Assembly: GCA_030762895.1 (NCBI GenBank)
Contig: CM061067.1
Location: 163,926,518-163,990,517 of the forward strand
Length of the DNA: 64,000 bases
Source: Sophora flavescens
Lineage: Eukaryota > Streptophyta > Magnoliopsida > Fabales > Fabaceae
Direction of reading: 5' to 3'
The position numbers and the translations under genes are program-made. The first letter of the stretch is position 1. Every line of letters starts with the position of its first letter. Below the pieces are notes generated by a model. It was given only the letters and a program-made list of their open reading frames with translations. It ran no database searches and was not told the DNA's origin. Of the stretch, positions 1 to 12,195 are shown piece after piece.

Positions 1-750
1 CCTTCTGTTCTTAAGAAATGGTAAACTTTGCCGCTTATGCATAATATCATTTCATTTTCATATTTGATTTGTCAGTAGAGCTTGCTATATTATGGAAGTG
101 GATGAAAAATGTGATGTATTTAGTTTTGGAGTGCTTTCTTGGAAATAATCATGGGAAAGCATCGAGAGGCCATCACAACGACAAAAGACCTATTCCCACC
201 TGGCCACGACCAAAGTTAGAACCCCCATCGAGTTTTCTTGAACCCTATGATACCGGTTGTCCCTTGAACCCTATGCTAAAATTTTGATTCTAGTAGGAGT
301 GAATTTGATTATTCTAATGTGTAGAGTATTTTGCACATGATTTCGATCTTTGAAGTGTTGAACCCTATTTTGTATTGATTCGATAGACAGTTGATTATTC
401 TACTATTCCGATAGGATAAGCTATAAATTGTAAAAGTTTTAATTAAAAAAATACATAGGTTTCCAAAGGTTAAACCCTGGAAATGTTTCCAGTGGAAAAT
501 TCCGTGGGAAACGTTTTCCAGGGATTTTTCCGCGGGGAAATTTCTCCCAGGGAGTGTCCATGAGAAATTTCCCCTAGGGTGTGACCGGGTATTTCCTGGC
601 ATACCCATCGGTAAACGCTCCACCAGCGAAAACCGAGGGATCCGGACCCAGGCCATCCCCGGAAATGCAGATTTTCCCACCTGGGACGATGGATTTGTAG
701 CCTATTTTCGGGGACATAAACCGTTAAACAAAGTGAAAATTCTTGTAGTG
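1..750 (+). mobile_element. CACTA (En/Spm) transposon, 3' end only
   Basis: The block ends in TTCTTGTAGTG at 740-750, the reverse complement of a CACTACAAGAA terminus. Just inside it (about 470-700) is a dense array of short G/C-rich repeats of the form GGGAAATTTC / TTTCCCAGGG, as expected of CACTA subterminal repeats. The other end and the left target duplication lie outside the window, so autonomy and TSD cannot be judged. A receptor-kinase-like exon fragment at 76-170 is probably cargo. Confidence 0.6.
76..170 (+). pseudogene. Receptor-like kinase fragment (kinase subdomain IX region)
   Basis: Read from 76 in the frame that gives YIMEVDEKCDVFSFGVL, this matches the conserved stretch of plant LRR receptor-like kinases just after the activation loop (usual form: ELAYTMEV.EKCDVYSFGVL). 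It follows a good splice acceptor (TTTGATTTGTCAG) and breaks at a TAA a few codons later, so it is a single broken exon and not a working kinase. Lying inside a CACTA end, it looks like captured host sequence. The kinase assignment rests on the DVFSFGV motif and its neighbours. Confidence 0.6.
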
Positions 751-2070
751 TTTATTATTACTAATTATCCCGATTCCATTGATGCGATCCAAAATATTGT
801 TATATAAGCAATGTTATGATGAAAATCTTGATTTTATGCTTGAAAGATATGAATCAACATGTATTTAACTCAATTATAGGAAATCACCACAATTAATACT
901 CGAATATTGACTCCATTGAAGTGATAAACCAATTTTTATCAAATCATAAATTCCCTCCCCACGTTTAATATGACTTCATTAAAGGCTTGTGTTTAATGAT
1001 ATGGAATTAATTCAACATGATAGGAAAATAATTCGAGAAAAATTTCGAATGCTATTCAAGTTTAAATTCAAAAGATATGGAATCAAGATATATTAAACTC
1101 AATTATATTGAATCTAGACAACTAATTACATTAAAGGCATGCGTTTAATGATATGAAATTAATTCAAATTAATGTGGAAATAATCCGATTCAAATTCAAA
1201 TGGTACTATTAGGGTATAAATTTCAAAAGATATGGAATCAACAATATTGAATTTAATTATATATAATAATCACAATTAATATTAAGATGAGCCAACCATA
1301 TCGAATCAACATTAATTTAAAAATGATATGAAATTAATCTCAGATAGGACTTCCAATGGTATCATAAAACGCTTAAATTCAAAATTTAGTTCACCAATTA
1401 AAAATTAAGAATTTGAAAAAGAAAACCTTAAAAGCACAGAAGAAGAAACTAATTCTCAAAACATATGGCCCTATTCCAAAAACATGAATCAGTGTCATGT
1501 CTTCACTTGGAAAACGGGAAGAGAATAAAACCAAGATCAATAACACCTAAGAGTTATTTTTAGAACCAATAAAAAAATGAAAGTACCATCAAAGAAACCA
1601 AAGAAAACCAATTGCATTGTCAGATATACCAAAATATTGGTGTTGGGTATACTGACACAGAACTCTAATACTCCCATTAATACAATTTTGATTTATAAAA
1701 AAAAATGCTTTTAATTGAATTGAATATAGGAGTTAAATATATTAAAGCGATTTTGATATCAAAGAGATCAATTTTTCTTTCAACAATTGCAAGTAAGATT
1801 TTTTTTTGAAGGGCGTTTCCAATGTCATTCAATAGCATAGTAGTTATTCAATACTATAGGAAACAAATCATAAGAAATTGCCCTTTTGTAAAAATAATCA
1901 CGAAAGGTAACAATACTCTAAAAATACATATCAGATGGAAAACCGTTCTTGCCGACTTCACCGATTTGGATCTGAATTCCAGACTATCTGGGCTTCTCTC
2001 TTTGGGCTTGCATATGGAGGTGATTCTCGACATGCAATATCAACACAAATAGAGGGTTAGCATGGAGAAA
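751..2070. repeat. AT-rich intergenic DNA with degenerate tandem repeat
   Basis: No gene is visible. About 845-1370 holds three diverged copies of a unit of roughly 150-215 bp. Each carries AAAGATATGGAATCAA, then a TTTAATGATATGAAATTAATTC-like stretch (positions about 845-1060, 1068-1210 and 1228-1360). The rest, to 2070, is plain AT-rich sequence. The copies are too diverged to tell whether this is a satellite relic or part of an element. Confidence 0.5.
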
Positions 2071-4010
2071 GAGGTTGAACATAAAAGAGAAAAGAAAGAG
2101 AGAGAGAGTTTACTTAAGAGGAGAAAACAAAAAAGAAAACTATGAGTGGGAAATGGAAAAGAAAATGTAAATAGAAAGAGAAAAAAGAGGAGGCAAGAAG
2201 AGTGTTTACCTTATAGCGATGGCGTGTAGCAAGCGACATGTAATATCAACACAGTATAGAGGTTGAACATAAAAGAGAAAAGAAAGAGAAAGATAGTTTA
2301 CTCGGGAGAGGGAGAAAACAAAAAGAAACTAAGAGGGGGAAATGGAAAATAAAATGTAAATAGAAAAAAAAATAGGGAAGAGTGAGTGTTTACCTTATAG
2401 CGATGGTGGTGCTTCTCACGACATGCAATATCAACACACATAGAGGGTTAGCATTTAGCAACATGAAAATAAAAATATAGAGGAGAACATATTATCAACA
2501 ACACAAGTATAGAGGTTGAAGAGTTGTTTACCTTATAGCAACTCACTGGAGGGATCGCGGAGAGAGTGATGAGAGTGGTGTCTTTATGGAAGTGAGAGAG
2601 AGTATGGCATAGAAAATGCTTTGATCAGAAAATGTTCAAAAAATTTATAGTTCAAATCAAATTCAAATTTGAATTTTTAGTAAATTAATAATTCATCCTT
2701 GAATGTCTCCCCCGTAGCGACACGTAAGCTTTCTCACGATCTGTCATTGCTTAGAGGATGACACCTAAAAATTTTTGCCTTCGGACCCCATTCTACTCTG
2801 TAGATATAAAAGATTCACTACTGAAAAGCCAAATGAAAAAAAGTTTGTTAATAAATTTACAAAATCTGCATTTGGCATATATATATATCTATATATATCA
2901 ATGTTATAATTTTGTTGATAAACAATTGAGTTTAATTTATATGTACTATTAATGTAAATACTTTTTACATTGACATCCAATAACATATTAACAACTCAAC
3001 ATTATTGTTATATCTTTTTTCTTAATTATTAAAATAAAAGCACAATATCAAAGCGTTAGTGAATGGTAGCGTAAAATAAAACTTTTTACACCCAAAGTGA
3101 AAACTTTTAATTCTAATCAGTATTGTTATTTACTCAATGTATTGCTTGGATGGTGAGAAAAAGGAAAGAGGAAAGAACGGGAAAACACGAGTATTGAACC
3201 ATCGTAATTAGGGTCATAATTTGACCCTTCCGTGATATCCCGATCTATCCCCACAAAGCCTCGGCCCTTTGGATCGATTATAGGATTAATCATCGATCGA
3301 CTGAGCAGTGAATTGACTCTTGGATTTTCGTAACTTCCTAACCAGTGTATCTGTCATCATGATTTTATTTGGAAGATTCTTGTCTTGATGGCGTGATTTT
3401 ATTTCGAAGATTCTTGATAAGTGAAGAAGAGACTTTTCAAATTTCAAAATACTTTTTTTTTTCATATTACAAAGAAGTGAAAATTTATTATTTATACGAC
3501 TAAATTTTGAATACCACACTTAATTATAGTTAATTAATAATTAATTTTATCAAACATGATTAGACGCGGTGATGACTCCGAGCACGGTTGGGTTGAGCGG
3601 TCGCCCAATGACCCATATTTTGAGGGGCATCAATTTTTTTTTGTTAACTTCTGGGTATATATAAATATTAAAATCAAAATATTATATATTTAAAATTATA
3701 TAAAAGAATTATTATAAAAATTAAAAAAAGCAATAATCAAATGAGGTTGATATCAATAAAAACAATTAAACAAGTTCCTAAAACCAAGTCAACTAATGAG
3801 TGACTAACTAATAAGTCACATTCCATTTCTCTTGTATCAACAAGAATACACCTATCATCTTGGACACTTAAATAGTGACAATCATTTAGCTGTAAAAATT
3901 GGTTCTCAACAAAAAAAGGGTCTGCATAAATGTCTGGTGATGGTCTATTTCTCTCAATCTCGCTATGTCACACGTCTTTTCCCGTCATTCTTTGTAATCT
4001 TTGATCTTGC
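2071..4010 (+). repeat. hAT-related duplicated segment, copy 1, left part
   Basis: This stretch is nearly identical to 27646-29580. Both begin with GAGGTTGAACATAAAAGAG and run through the same landmarks: tandem units with TTACCTTATAGCGATGG, an (AT)n tract, GACGCGG, TTGAGGGGCATCAA and CTTGTATCAACAAGAATACACC. It stops at 4010 with TTTGATCTTGC, where the outer CACTA element begins, and resumes at 24388. The first ~500 bp is itself an imperfect ~180-bp tandem repeat. No protein-coding gene is seen in this half. Confidence 0.85.
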
Positions 4011-4039
4011 CACTAGTGCAAAATATGCTTTTAACATCG

Positions 4040-4420
4040 GAGATTCCACATCGGTTTCTCAATAACCGATGTGTAAAACGAGGCGGTGCATTTTTGAAAT
4101 TAAATGCAAAGGATTCCACATCGGTTTAAAAATTAACCGATGTGTAAATATTTTCCACATCGGTTCTTTAGTAAACCGATGTGTAATATATAGATTAACC
4201 ACATCGGTTTTTTCATAACCGATGTGTAAAATTAAAAAAAAATTAGAATTAAAATTTTATCTTTCCACATCGGTTTTAAAATAACCGATGTAATAAATTT
4301 TTAAAAAAATGAAATATTTAAATTAAATCGTAAGTTTCTACATCGGTTATTGAAGAACCGATGTGAAATATGACTAACCACATCGGTTTTTCAATAACCG
4401 GTGTGTAATATTTGACAAAA
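4040..4420. repeat. Subterminal hairpin repeats, outer CACTA left end
   Basis: Seven short inverted pairs of the form CCACATCGGTTT-loop-AACCGATGTG lie 40-80 bp apart. In En/Spm elements such subterminal repeats are binding sites for an element-encoded protein. Matching hairpins occur at the right end (24065-24365). Confidence 0.85.
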
Positions 4421-5019
4421 CCCTACTTTTTGTTTCTCTTTTCATTCCCTCCATCTATCACGCGCCCTTTTCCATTGTTTTGGCTCTGCTCTTCCATATA
4501 CGAACAAGAACTGGAACCTTTGTTTTGGTTGCTTCACACTCACGAGGGCTTCAGCTGACGAAGGCTTCACACTCACGAGCACACTAAGCAGAAATCCCTC
4601 CTTCTGTGCTTGCTATTAAAAACAGAGCATTCCTTTGTTTTTCATTCCCTCCACTCGCGATTTCCATTTGGTCCAGGTATTCTTCTTCTTCTTCCACTCG
4701 CGTTTTCCTCTTCCATTTGCGCCAGGTATTCATCTTCTTCTTCTCTTTTGACTTAGCTTCCTCTTCTATTTCGTTTCTTCCTCTGCAGATCTGACTGAGA
4801 TTTCGTTTCTTCCTCTGTGATTTTGTTCTTCAATACTGAGTTTTGACTCAACAAGGTTTGAGCGAAAACCTAACATCTGTGATTTTTTTTCAGATTCTTG
4901 AGATTTTTTAGATTTTTGATTTTGTGTCTGTGAAAACCTGGTTGTTGTGAGGCTAATGGTGAATTGCATCCATGTACAACTGCATGTCTATGCTCTGTCA
5001 TGAGTGTGTTAGTGACCAG

Positions 5020-5325
5020 TGGTGGTATCACGCGTCACGACCATGATGCCTGTCACGTCTAGGCCGTGACGGATTCTGCCTTGGAGGTTGCTTCACTGGT
5101 TGGCCTGTCACGGCTGTGACCACCATCACGGCTAGGCCGTGATCAGTTCTGCTTGTGAGGTTCTCTTTCAGTTGGCATGTCATGGCCGTGATGGGCATCA
5201 CGGGCTGGCCGTGATGGGCATCACGGGCTGGCCGTGACCAGTTCTGACTTTTCCATTCTTTCTTTTCAGCTCTACTCTATCATGGCCGTGATGGCTGTCA
5301 CGGCTAGGCCGTGATGGGCTCTGTT
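5020..5325. repeat. Palindromic minisatellite (TCACGGCCGTGAT type)
   Basis: Four to five imperfect ~80-bp units lie here, each with paired palindromes such as GTCATGGCCGTGATGG and CATCACGGCTAGGCCGTGAT followed by CAGTTCTG. It lies between the left subterminal repeats and the transposase start, in the presumed promoter or leader. A related block occurs at the same relative place in the inner CACTA (14175-14305). Confidence 0.75.
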
Positions 5326-5812
5326 TGGCTCATTTTCTTCACTTTTCAAGCCTCATCTTCATGCAAGCTACATAATTAGTAAAGCCTTAGTTTCCCGTTT
5401 AAGATGCAATACTAATGAGCACACGTGTACGTGCTTAATGTACCGCTCATTGTGTTGGATCTTGAATTGTCCAAAGTTGGACAGTTTGGGAAAAAACTTT
5501 TTCTTCATTCAGTTAAAATAGTTATTCATTGATTCTAATGTTATATACTTGATGAAAGTTCGGATTGATACATTTCCTTTCGTCCTCCGGGTGCATACTT
5601 TATCGTGGTGGATGTCATCGCGTTCAAGTCGTGTACGTTGAAGACCGAAGGAAAATGCTGCCAAAATTTTGTCGAGTATGAGCATGAGAGTTAAGGACTA
5701 ACTGTTAACCGAATGTTGAAAAAGTTTCTTCTCGAATGGGATAGGGCCATACCCTGTCATAAGAAGTGGTTGATGAATATGTTGGACTAAGTACGAAGTT
5801 ATTGGTTTAGTC

Positions 5813-8800
5813 ATGGATCATGGTTGGATGAATGCTAGATGGACAAGTGATGAGTATGAGAATGGAGTGGAAGATTTTCTACAGTTTGCAAAAACAAATG
5901 CTCTTGATAGTGGTAACGGAAGGTTTTATTGTCCTTGTGTTAACTGTTTGAATGAGAGACGACTAGAAGCTGAGGAGATACGTGATCATCTTATTTGTGA
6001 GGGGATTTGCAAGAGTTATACAACATGGATATGTCATGGTGAATCGTTAGGCAGGTCGAGGGTTTCGGATAGAGAGGAAGTTGATGACGTGGAAATGGAC
6101 GATGGACTAGAGGACATGATCTGTGATGTTGGGCAAGAGTCTTTTCGGCACGCACATGTGTATGATACTTTGTGCAATGATGAGGAAGTGGCTTTGTATC
6201 CGGGGTGCACTAATTTCACACGGTTGTCAGCGGTGTTAATATTGTTCAATGTGAAGGAGAGATATGGGTGGAGCGATAAAAGCTTTACCAAATTGCTTGA
6301 ATGGTTGAAAGACATGCTTCCAGAAGGCAACACATTGCCATCTCGAAACTATGAGGCGAAGAAGATATTGTGTCCGATGGGTATGGAGTATAAGAAAATA
6401 AACGCTTGCCCCAATGATTGCATATTGTACATGAAAGAGTTTGAAGAGATGCACGAGTGCCCCAGGTGTGGGGTATCACACTACAAAGTGAAGGATGGTG
6501 ATTCTAGTTGTGATGTGGTCACCGAAGGTCCTCCTACGAAGGTGTTATGGTATCTTCCTGTGATTCCGCGGTTCAAGCGATTGTTTGCTAATGTAAATGA
6601 CGCAAAGAACATTAGATGGCATGCAGATGAGAGGAAGTGTGATGGACAACTTCGGCATCCGGCCGATTCTTTGCAATGGAAGAGAATTGATAGTTTGTTT
6701 CCGGATTTCGGCAATGAGCCCAGAAACCTTAGGCTTGGACTTGCTACTGATGGAATGAATCCATATGGAAACTTAAGTAGTATTCATAGTTCATGGCATG
6801 TTCTCCTGGTAATTTACAACCTGTCTCCTTGGTTGTGCATGAAGCGCAAATACATTATGTTAAGTATGATGATTTCGGGTCCTAAACAGCCAGGAAATGA
6901 TATTGATGTTTATCTGAGTCCCTTGATTAAAGACTTGAGAATGTTGTGGGATGAAGGCGTTGATGTGATCGACGGGTATTGCCGTGAGACATTCAGATTG
7001 TGTGCCATGTTATTTTGCACCATCAATGACTTTCCAGCATACGGGAACCTGTATGGGTATAGTGTTAAGGGGCATAAAGCATGTCCAATATGTGAAGAAG
7101 GCACATGTTACCATCAACTGCAACATGGAAGGAAGACAGTTTACCTTGGGCATCGGAGATTTCTCCGACGTAATCATCCTTATCGTAGATTGAGAAAAGC
7201 TTTCAATGGACTTCCGGAGAATGAAATTGCTCCGGTGGCCTTGACTGGAGAACAAGTTTATGAAAGGGTGAACAACACTAATGTTATCTATGGGAAGACC
7301 CGGAAGAAGGCTACCGAGAAGAAAATATGGAAGAAGAGGTCGATCTTCTTTGATCTTCCATACTGGTGCAAGCTTGATGTAAGACATTATATTGATGTGA
7401 TGCATGTGGAGAAAAATGTATGTGACAGTTTAATCGGAACGCTTCTCAACATTCAAGGCAAGACAAATGATGGTGTGAATGCTCGTCTGGATCTAGTTGT
7501 GATGGGTATACGAGAGCAGTTAGCTCCACTTAAAGTGAGGGATAAGAAGACTTATTTTCCCCCAGCATGTCATACTTTATCAAAAAAAAAAGAGAAAAGA
7601 AGTTTCTGTGAATGTCTACGGGGAGTCAAAGTGCCACAGGGTTACTCTTCAAATATCAAACGACTTGTCTCAATGAAAGATCTCAAATTAGTTGGTTTAA
7701 AGTCTCATGATTGTCATGACTTGATGCAACAACTACTACCGGTGGCCATTCGTGACATATTGCCTAAAAAAGTCAGACATGCCATTACTAGGTTATGCTT
7801 ATTCTTCAATGCTATATGTAGCAAGGTCATTGACACTAAAAATTTGGATGACTTGGAAAATGAGGCAGCCATTATCTTGTGCCAACTGGAGATGTATTTT
7901 CCACCTTCATTTTTTGACATCATGGTTCATTTGATTGTTCATCTAGTGAGGGAGATTAGATTGTGCGGCTCCGTTTATTTAAGGTGGATGTACCCGGTTG
8001 AGCGATACATGAAGATCTTGAAAGGATATATGAAGAATCCACACCGTCCTGAAGCATCTATTGCTGAAAGGTATGTTGCAGAAGAAGCTATTGAGTTCTG
8101 TACATACTACATGTCAGAAGCGGAACTTGTAGGGCTTCCGAAGTCTTGTCACTAAGGAAGATATGATGGCAAGGGTACACGAGGTATCACTGTTAAGAGC
8201 ATGGATCGGGAGGAAGTGCTTCAAACACATTTGTATATATTGAATAACACTGATGAGGTTGAACTATACTTATGTGAGCACAAAAGCATCATCAATGAAA
8301 CTTACCCTAGAATGAATGAAAAATGGTGTTTGAACAAGCATAACAAGACTTTCTTGAACTGGTTTAAAGAAAAAATTGCAAAGGATGGTATTTCTTCTGA
8401 TACATTAAAATGGCTAGCACAGGGGCCTAACTTTGATGTCATATGCTAGAGTGGGTACGATATCAATAAGTTTTCCTTCTATACAAAGTCCCAGGATGAC
8501 AAAAGTACTATGTAAAATAGTGGTTATGGTCGTCGCTGAGTCCATGCATTTCTCTAGTTCGAAAGATAAAAACCCTGTTATGGCATCCGTTTCATACTTT
8601 GGAATCATTGAAGAGATATGGGAGGTTGATTACACGAAGTTTAGAGTACCTGTTTTTAAATGTCAGTGGGTCGACAGTAACAATGGTGCGCAAACCGATG
8701 AGTTAGGACTCAAATTGGTGGACCTTAATAAGGTAGGTAATAAAGAGGAGCCTTTCATCATGGCATCCCAAGCAAAACAAGTGTTTTATATCCGTGATCC

Positions 8801-9003
8801 TTCTAACAAAAGGTGGTCAGTGGTTCTCCAGGGAAAAAACATGTATAATGGTAGTGAGGGAAATCAAGATTCAACTCTTGATATTTCCGATACTCCTTCT
8901 TTCTCAACACGAGTGCCTAATTTCAATGAGGAAAATGAAGTGGATGATGTACATGCTACTCGTAATGATCACCAAGAAGGGTTATGGGATAACTTTACTA
9001 ATT
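5813..9003 (+). pseudogene. TNP2-like CACTA transposase, broken by stops and a frameshift
   Basis: The main open frame (5813-8155, 780 residues) starts at ATG 5813. It begins with the transposase-associated zinc-binding region (FYCPCVNCLN, residues ~45-55). It then has the Transposase_21/TNP2 core (GLATDGMNPYGNLSSIHSSW, around residue 310) and a DUF4218-type region ending in WMYPVERYMKILKGY. Reading continues after a TAA at 8153, a TAG at 8447 (TGG in the inner copy) and a TAA at 8514 (CAA in the inner copy). A 2-bp deletion near 8530 then shifts the frame into a DUF4216-like region to 9003. By comparison with the inner CACTA the original protein was one continuous chain of about 1,060 residues. 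The family cuts and joins CACTA ends in the nucleus; this copy cannot make the whole protein. Confidence 0.9.
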
Positions 9004-11879
9004 GACCACAAAGTAAGTTTAGCTTGAGTTATATTTAAAGGCATATTATATGTTTACGTTGATATTTTATAAGTTATGTTTATGTACGTTGATTGATATT
9101 TATAAGTTATGTATGATATTTATCCTGACATACTAACAAGTTTTTTTTTGTTTAAACAGGTATACATGGCTGATCCTGAGGATATCCCTCCTTCATGCAG
9201 CGGGTCGGAGACCCCGTCTACGGGTAGAAAGGGTAGACGTGCCACATGAATGAGGAATTTGACTGCCAACCGTGGTTCAAATCAAAGGATAAGAATAGAC
9301 TTTGATAATAACCTCAATCCTATTGGGACAATGGTAGAGCAGTTTAACAGTTTTGTGGCGACCCTTGCTAGGAGCATACCTAGTATACTCATTGATAATT
9401 GGAAAGATGTACCGGCGGACGTGAAGGATCGGATATGAGAGAGTATTCTGGTATCTATACTTTTATGTCATGTGTTTGTCTGTATCTACTTTATTTTAAT
9501 CTTACTAATATCATACAGTAATTCATTGATTCTTTTGTTCATAATGTAGCTCACCTTTGACATACCGGATACGACGGTTATGAAGAAGCGTTTGATAAAG
9601 TATGCTTGTGCGCGTTGGAGGGATTTTAAGGTCGACCTGGGCAGATACTATGTATTCAATCCAACATGTGAAAAGAACCCACTTGAGGTGTACCCGTTTC
9701 TTGATCAGGCAACGTGGGATCGCTTTGTTCAGAACTGACATGATCCCGGCTTTTAGGTTAACTTATTTGATTTGTCTCTAAATTTACGTAATTTCATTAA
9801 TTTTATTTACTTATGTAATTTAATTGTCTTCTATTTATAACAAGAGAAAAGGAAAAAGGGGCAGGAAAACCAAAGCAAGAATGTCTACCCCCATGTCATG
9901 TCTCGTGGGGGATACAAAAAGCTTGGTCAGATAATGGTGGAAGAGGAAAAGAAAGCACGTCAGGAAGCAGCATCTCAGGTGGATCCTAATGCTGAAAATC
10001 GTCCAGAGGTTGTTAATCCACCTCCACCCCCACGCCATCGTAAATGGAAGAGGGCGCGACAAAGGGGCACGGGACAATATACATCTGAGGAAGCCCGCCA
10101 AGTAGCTGAGAAGATTGTAAGTATAGTTTGAATTGTAATTGTCATTTTAAGATTGTTACCGAATTGTAATGTGACCTGATATTTTATATGTGTTAGGATG
10201 CCTTGGACGAGCAGGTAACCCAAGGAACCTTTGTTCCTAGAGGACGCGATGATATCTTAGCTGCTTCCATCGGTAAAACAGACCACCCGGGCCGTGTCAT
10301 TGGTGTTGGATGGGGCGTCGGCATTCGCCAATACCATGGTTCATCTTCACACCAATGCCACAAGGATGTTGATGCAGATAGAGAACGGCTAAAACAGGAG
10401 ATTGCAGATGAGCTTAGACAAGAGATGGCCGAGCAGTTTGCCCAACAGATGACAATATTGACTTCTATGTCCCAGCAGATGACAGTCGGTGTCCAACCCT
10501 CTGTCCATGTGAGCATTAAGGGCTCATGTGATCCTCCTCATCAGCCTGAAAATGATGATGATGATGATGATGATGACGACGACCTTGATAGGTGTCAGCT
10601 GTATGTTGATGATCATCATGATCGCCGCTTAGTGGCATTGGGGAGGGCACACAATAACTTAGGTAATATCATACACCATCGTTTATTACCAGATGATCAT
10701 GTGAGGGTCGTTGTTGAGATTATTCGAGATGCTGATGCTCGAGTCCCTGTGCCCACTGAGGAGGTTCAAACAGTGGGTCAGACCCCCGGTAACTTCATCC
10801 TCTGGCCAAGAAGACTGGTCAGCTTTCTTGTTACATCTGAGGTATTCAGTTAGTTGTGTTTTTCTATATTCATAGTTGAAATTATTTATTATTGTTTAAA
10901 GATAATGCTTTATTTTTAATCGTTATAGGATGTTGGAAATGCTATTCTGCCTAAAAGGTCGGATCCAGGAAGACCAGATATGTCTGCTCCTGCCAAGGTA
11001 TTCATTTGACCATTTAATTAATTTCGAATGAAATAACTTATCTGTGATTACTAATATATATCTTTGTTGTTTAGGGGATCGACAAAGGGGCACCTGGTGA
11101 TGTTTTTAAACTTCTGGCTATACAGGTTGTCACCTTTGAGAATGACTTGACTTTGGTAAGGTTGGAACATGATGCCAGTCCAGGTGATGAACTGTATATC
11201 CCAAAGAAGGAACTTATGGAGATTGTACTCAATAAAGAAATGACTAGTTCTGCATGCCTATCGTTATGGTGCATGTAAGTACATTTTATTTATAAGTTAA
11301 GTAATTAATTTTTAAATACTATGATAATTAACATGTTTTTTCAATATATTATGTATCTGCATCGTATGTTAGTTGATCAGGGTAACCTCGCCTTTTATGG
11401 GTTCATTGACCCCATGTTCATTCAGGGTGATGTTCTCCTAGCATAAGAAGACCGGGTCACCACCATACGTGACATACTTGCCCGAGATGATCATCAATTC
11501 TACTTTGCGCCTTATCTCAATAAGTAAGTACCAATTATTTAATTATAACTATATATGACTTAGTCACTAACTGTTCTGCAAATACAGCCAGCATTGGCAA
11601 CTGTTGATCTTGTACCCTAGGATGAACGTCGTGGTCTTCTTCTGCTCAATTGGAAATAAGCCGGTGAATGAACCGAAGACGATCATCGAAACGTAAGCAT
11701 TAAAATACTTTATAATCAGTAATGCAGTTGTTTTAACTATCTGAAATCTATTAGATATACTTTAATTAATGTTTATTTTGTCATGATAGTTCTATTAATG
11801 CAAACCACATGTTGCGTGGTGAAAGGCGTCGGGCTATCAGATGGATTATTCCTAGCGTAAGATATTTCACTAGTGGAAA

Positions 11880-12195
11880 ATATACATTAGACGGTAAAGG
11901 TTTACGTCAGTTAACCAAAAACTAGACGTTAAAAAGGGGGCGGTGGCAGTTTTGTAAATATCAGACTTCATTAATTCACTGTTAACGTCAGTTGTTTTAA
12001 GGACTGACGTTAAAAGTGAGGCGGTGGCAGTTTTGTGAATATTAAATCACTATTTGCGTCAGTTGTTTAATGAACTGACGTTAAAAGTGTTTTGCAAGAA
12101 TTATTAACACTTTTAGCGTCAGTTGTTTATAAAACTGACGTTAGAAGTGTGATTTTTTACTTCAGTTAAATAAATAACTGACGTAAATAATCAAC
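11880..12195. repeat. Subterminal hairpin repeats, inner CACTA left end, block 1
   Basis: About five inverted pairs of the form GCGTCAGTTGTTT-loop-AACTGACGTTA lie here, spaced 50-70 bp. The array restarts at 13205 after a ~1 kb interruption, so the left subterminal region is split in two. Confidence 0.85.

Noticed and set aside
69..287. Plus-strand 72-codon open frame at the window start
   Set aside because: The kinase-like motif lies in another frame of the same bases; this frame is chance.
4040..4420. CRISPR-like array of short regularly spaced repeats
   Set aside because: The repeats are imperfect hairpins at the ends of CACTA elements in a plant genome; spacers are not unique fixed-length sequences and no cas gene exists.
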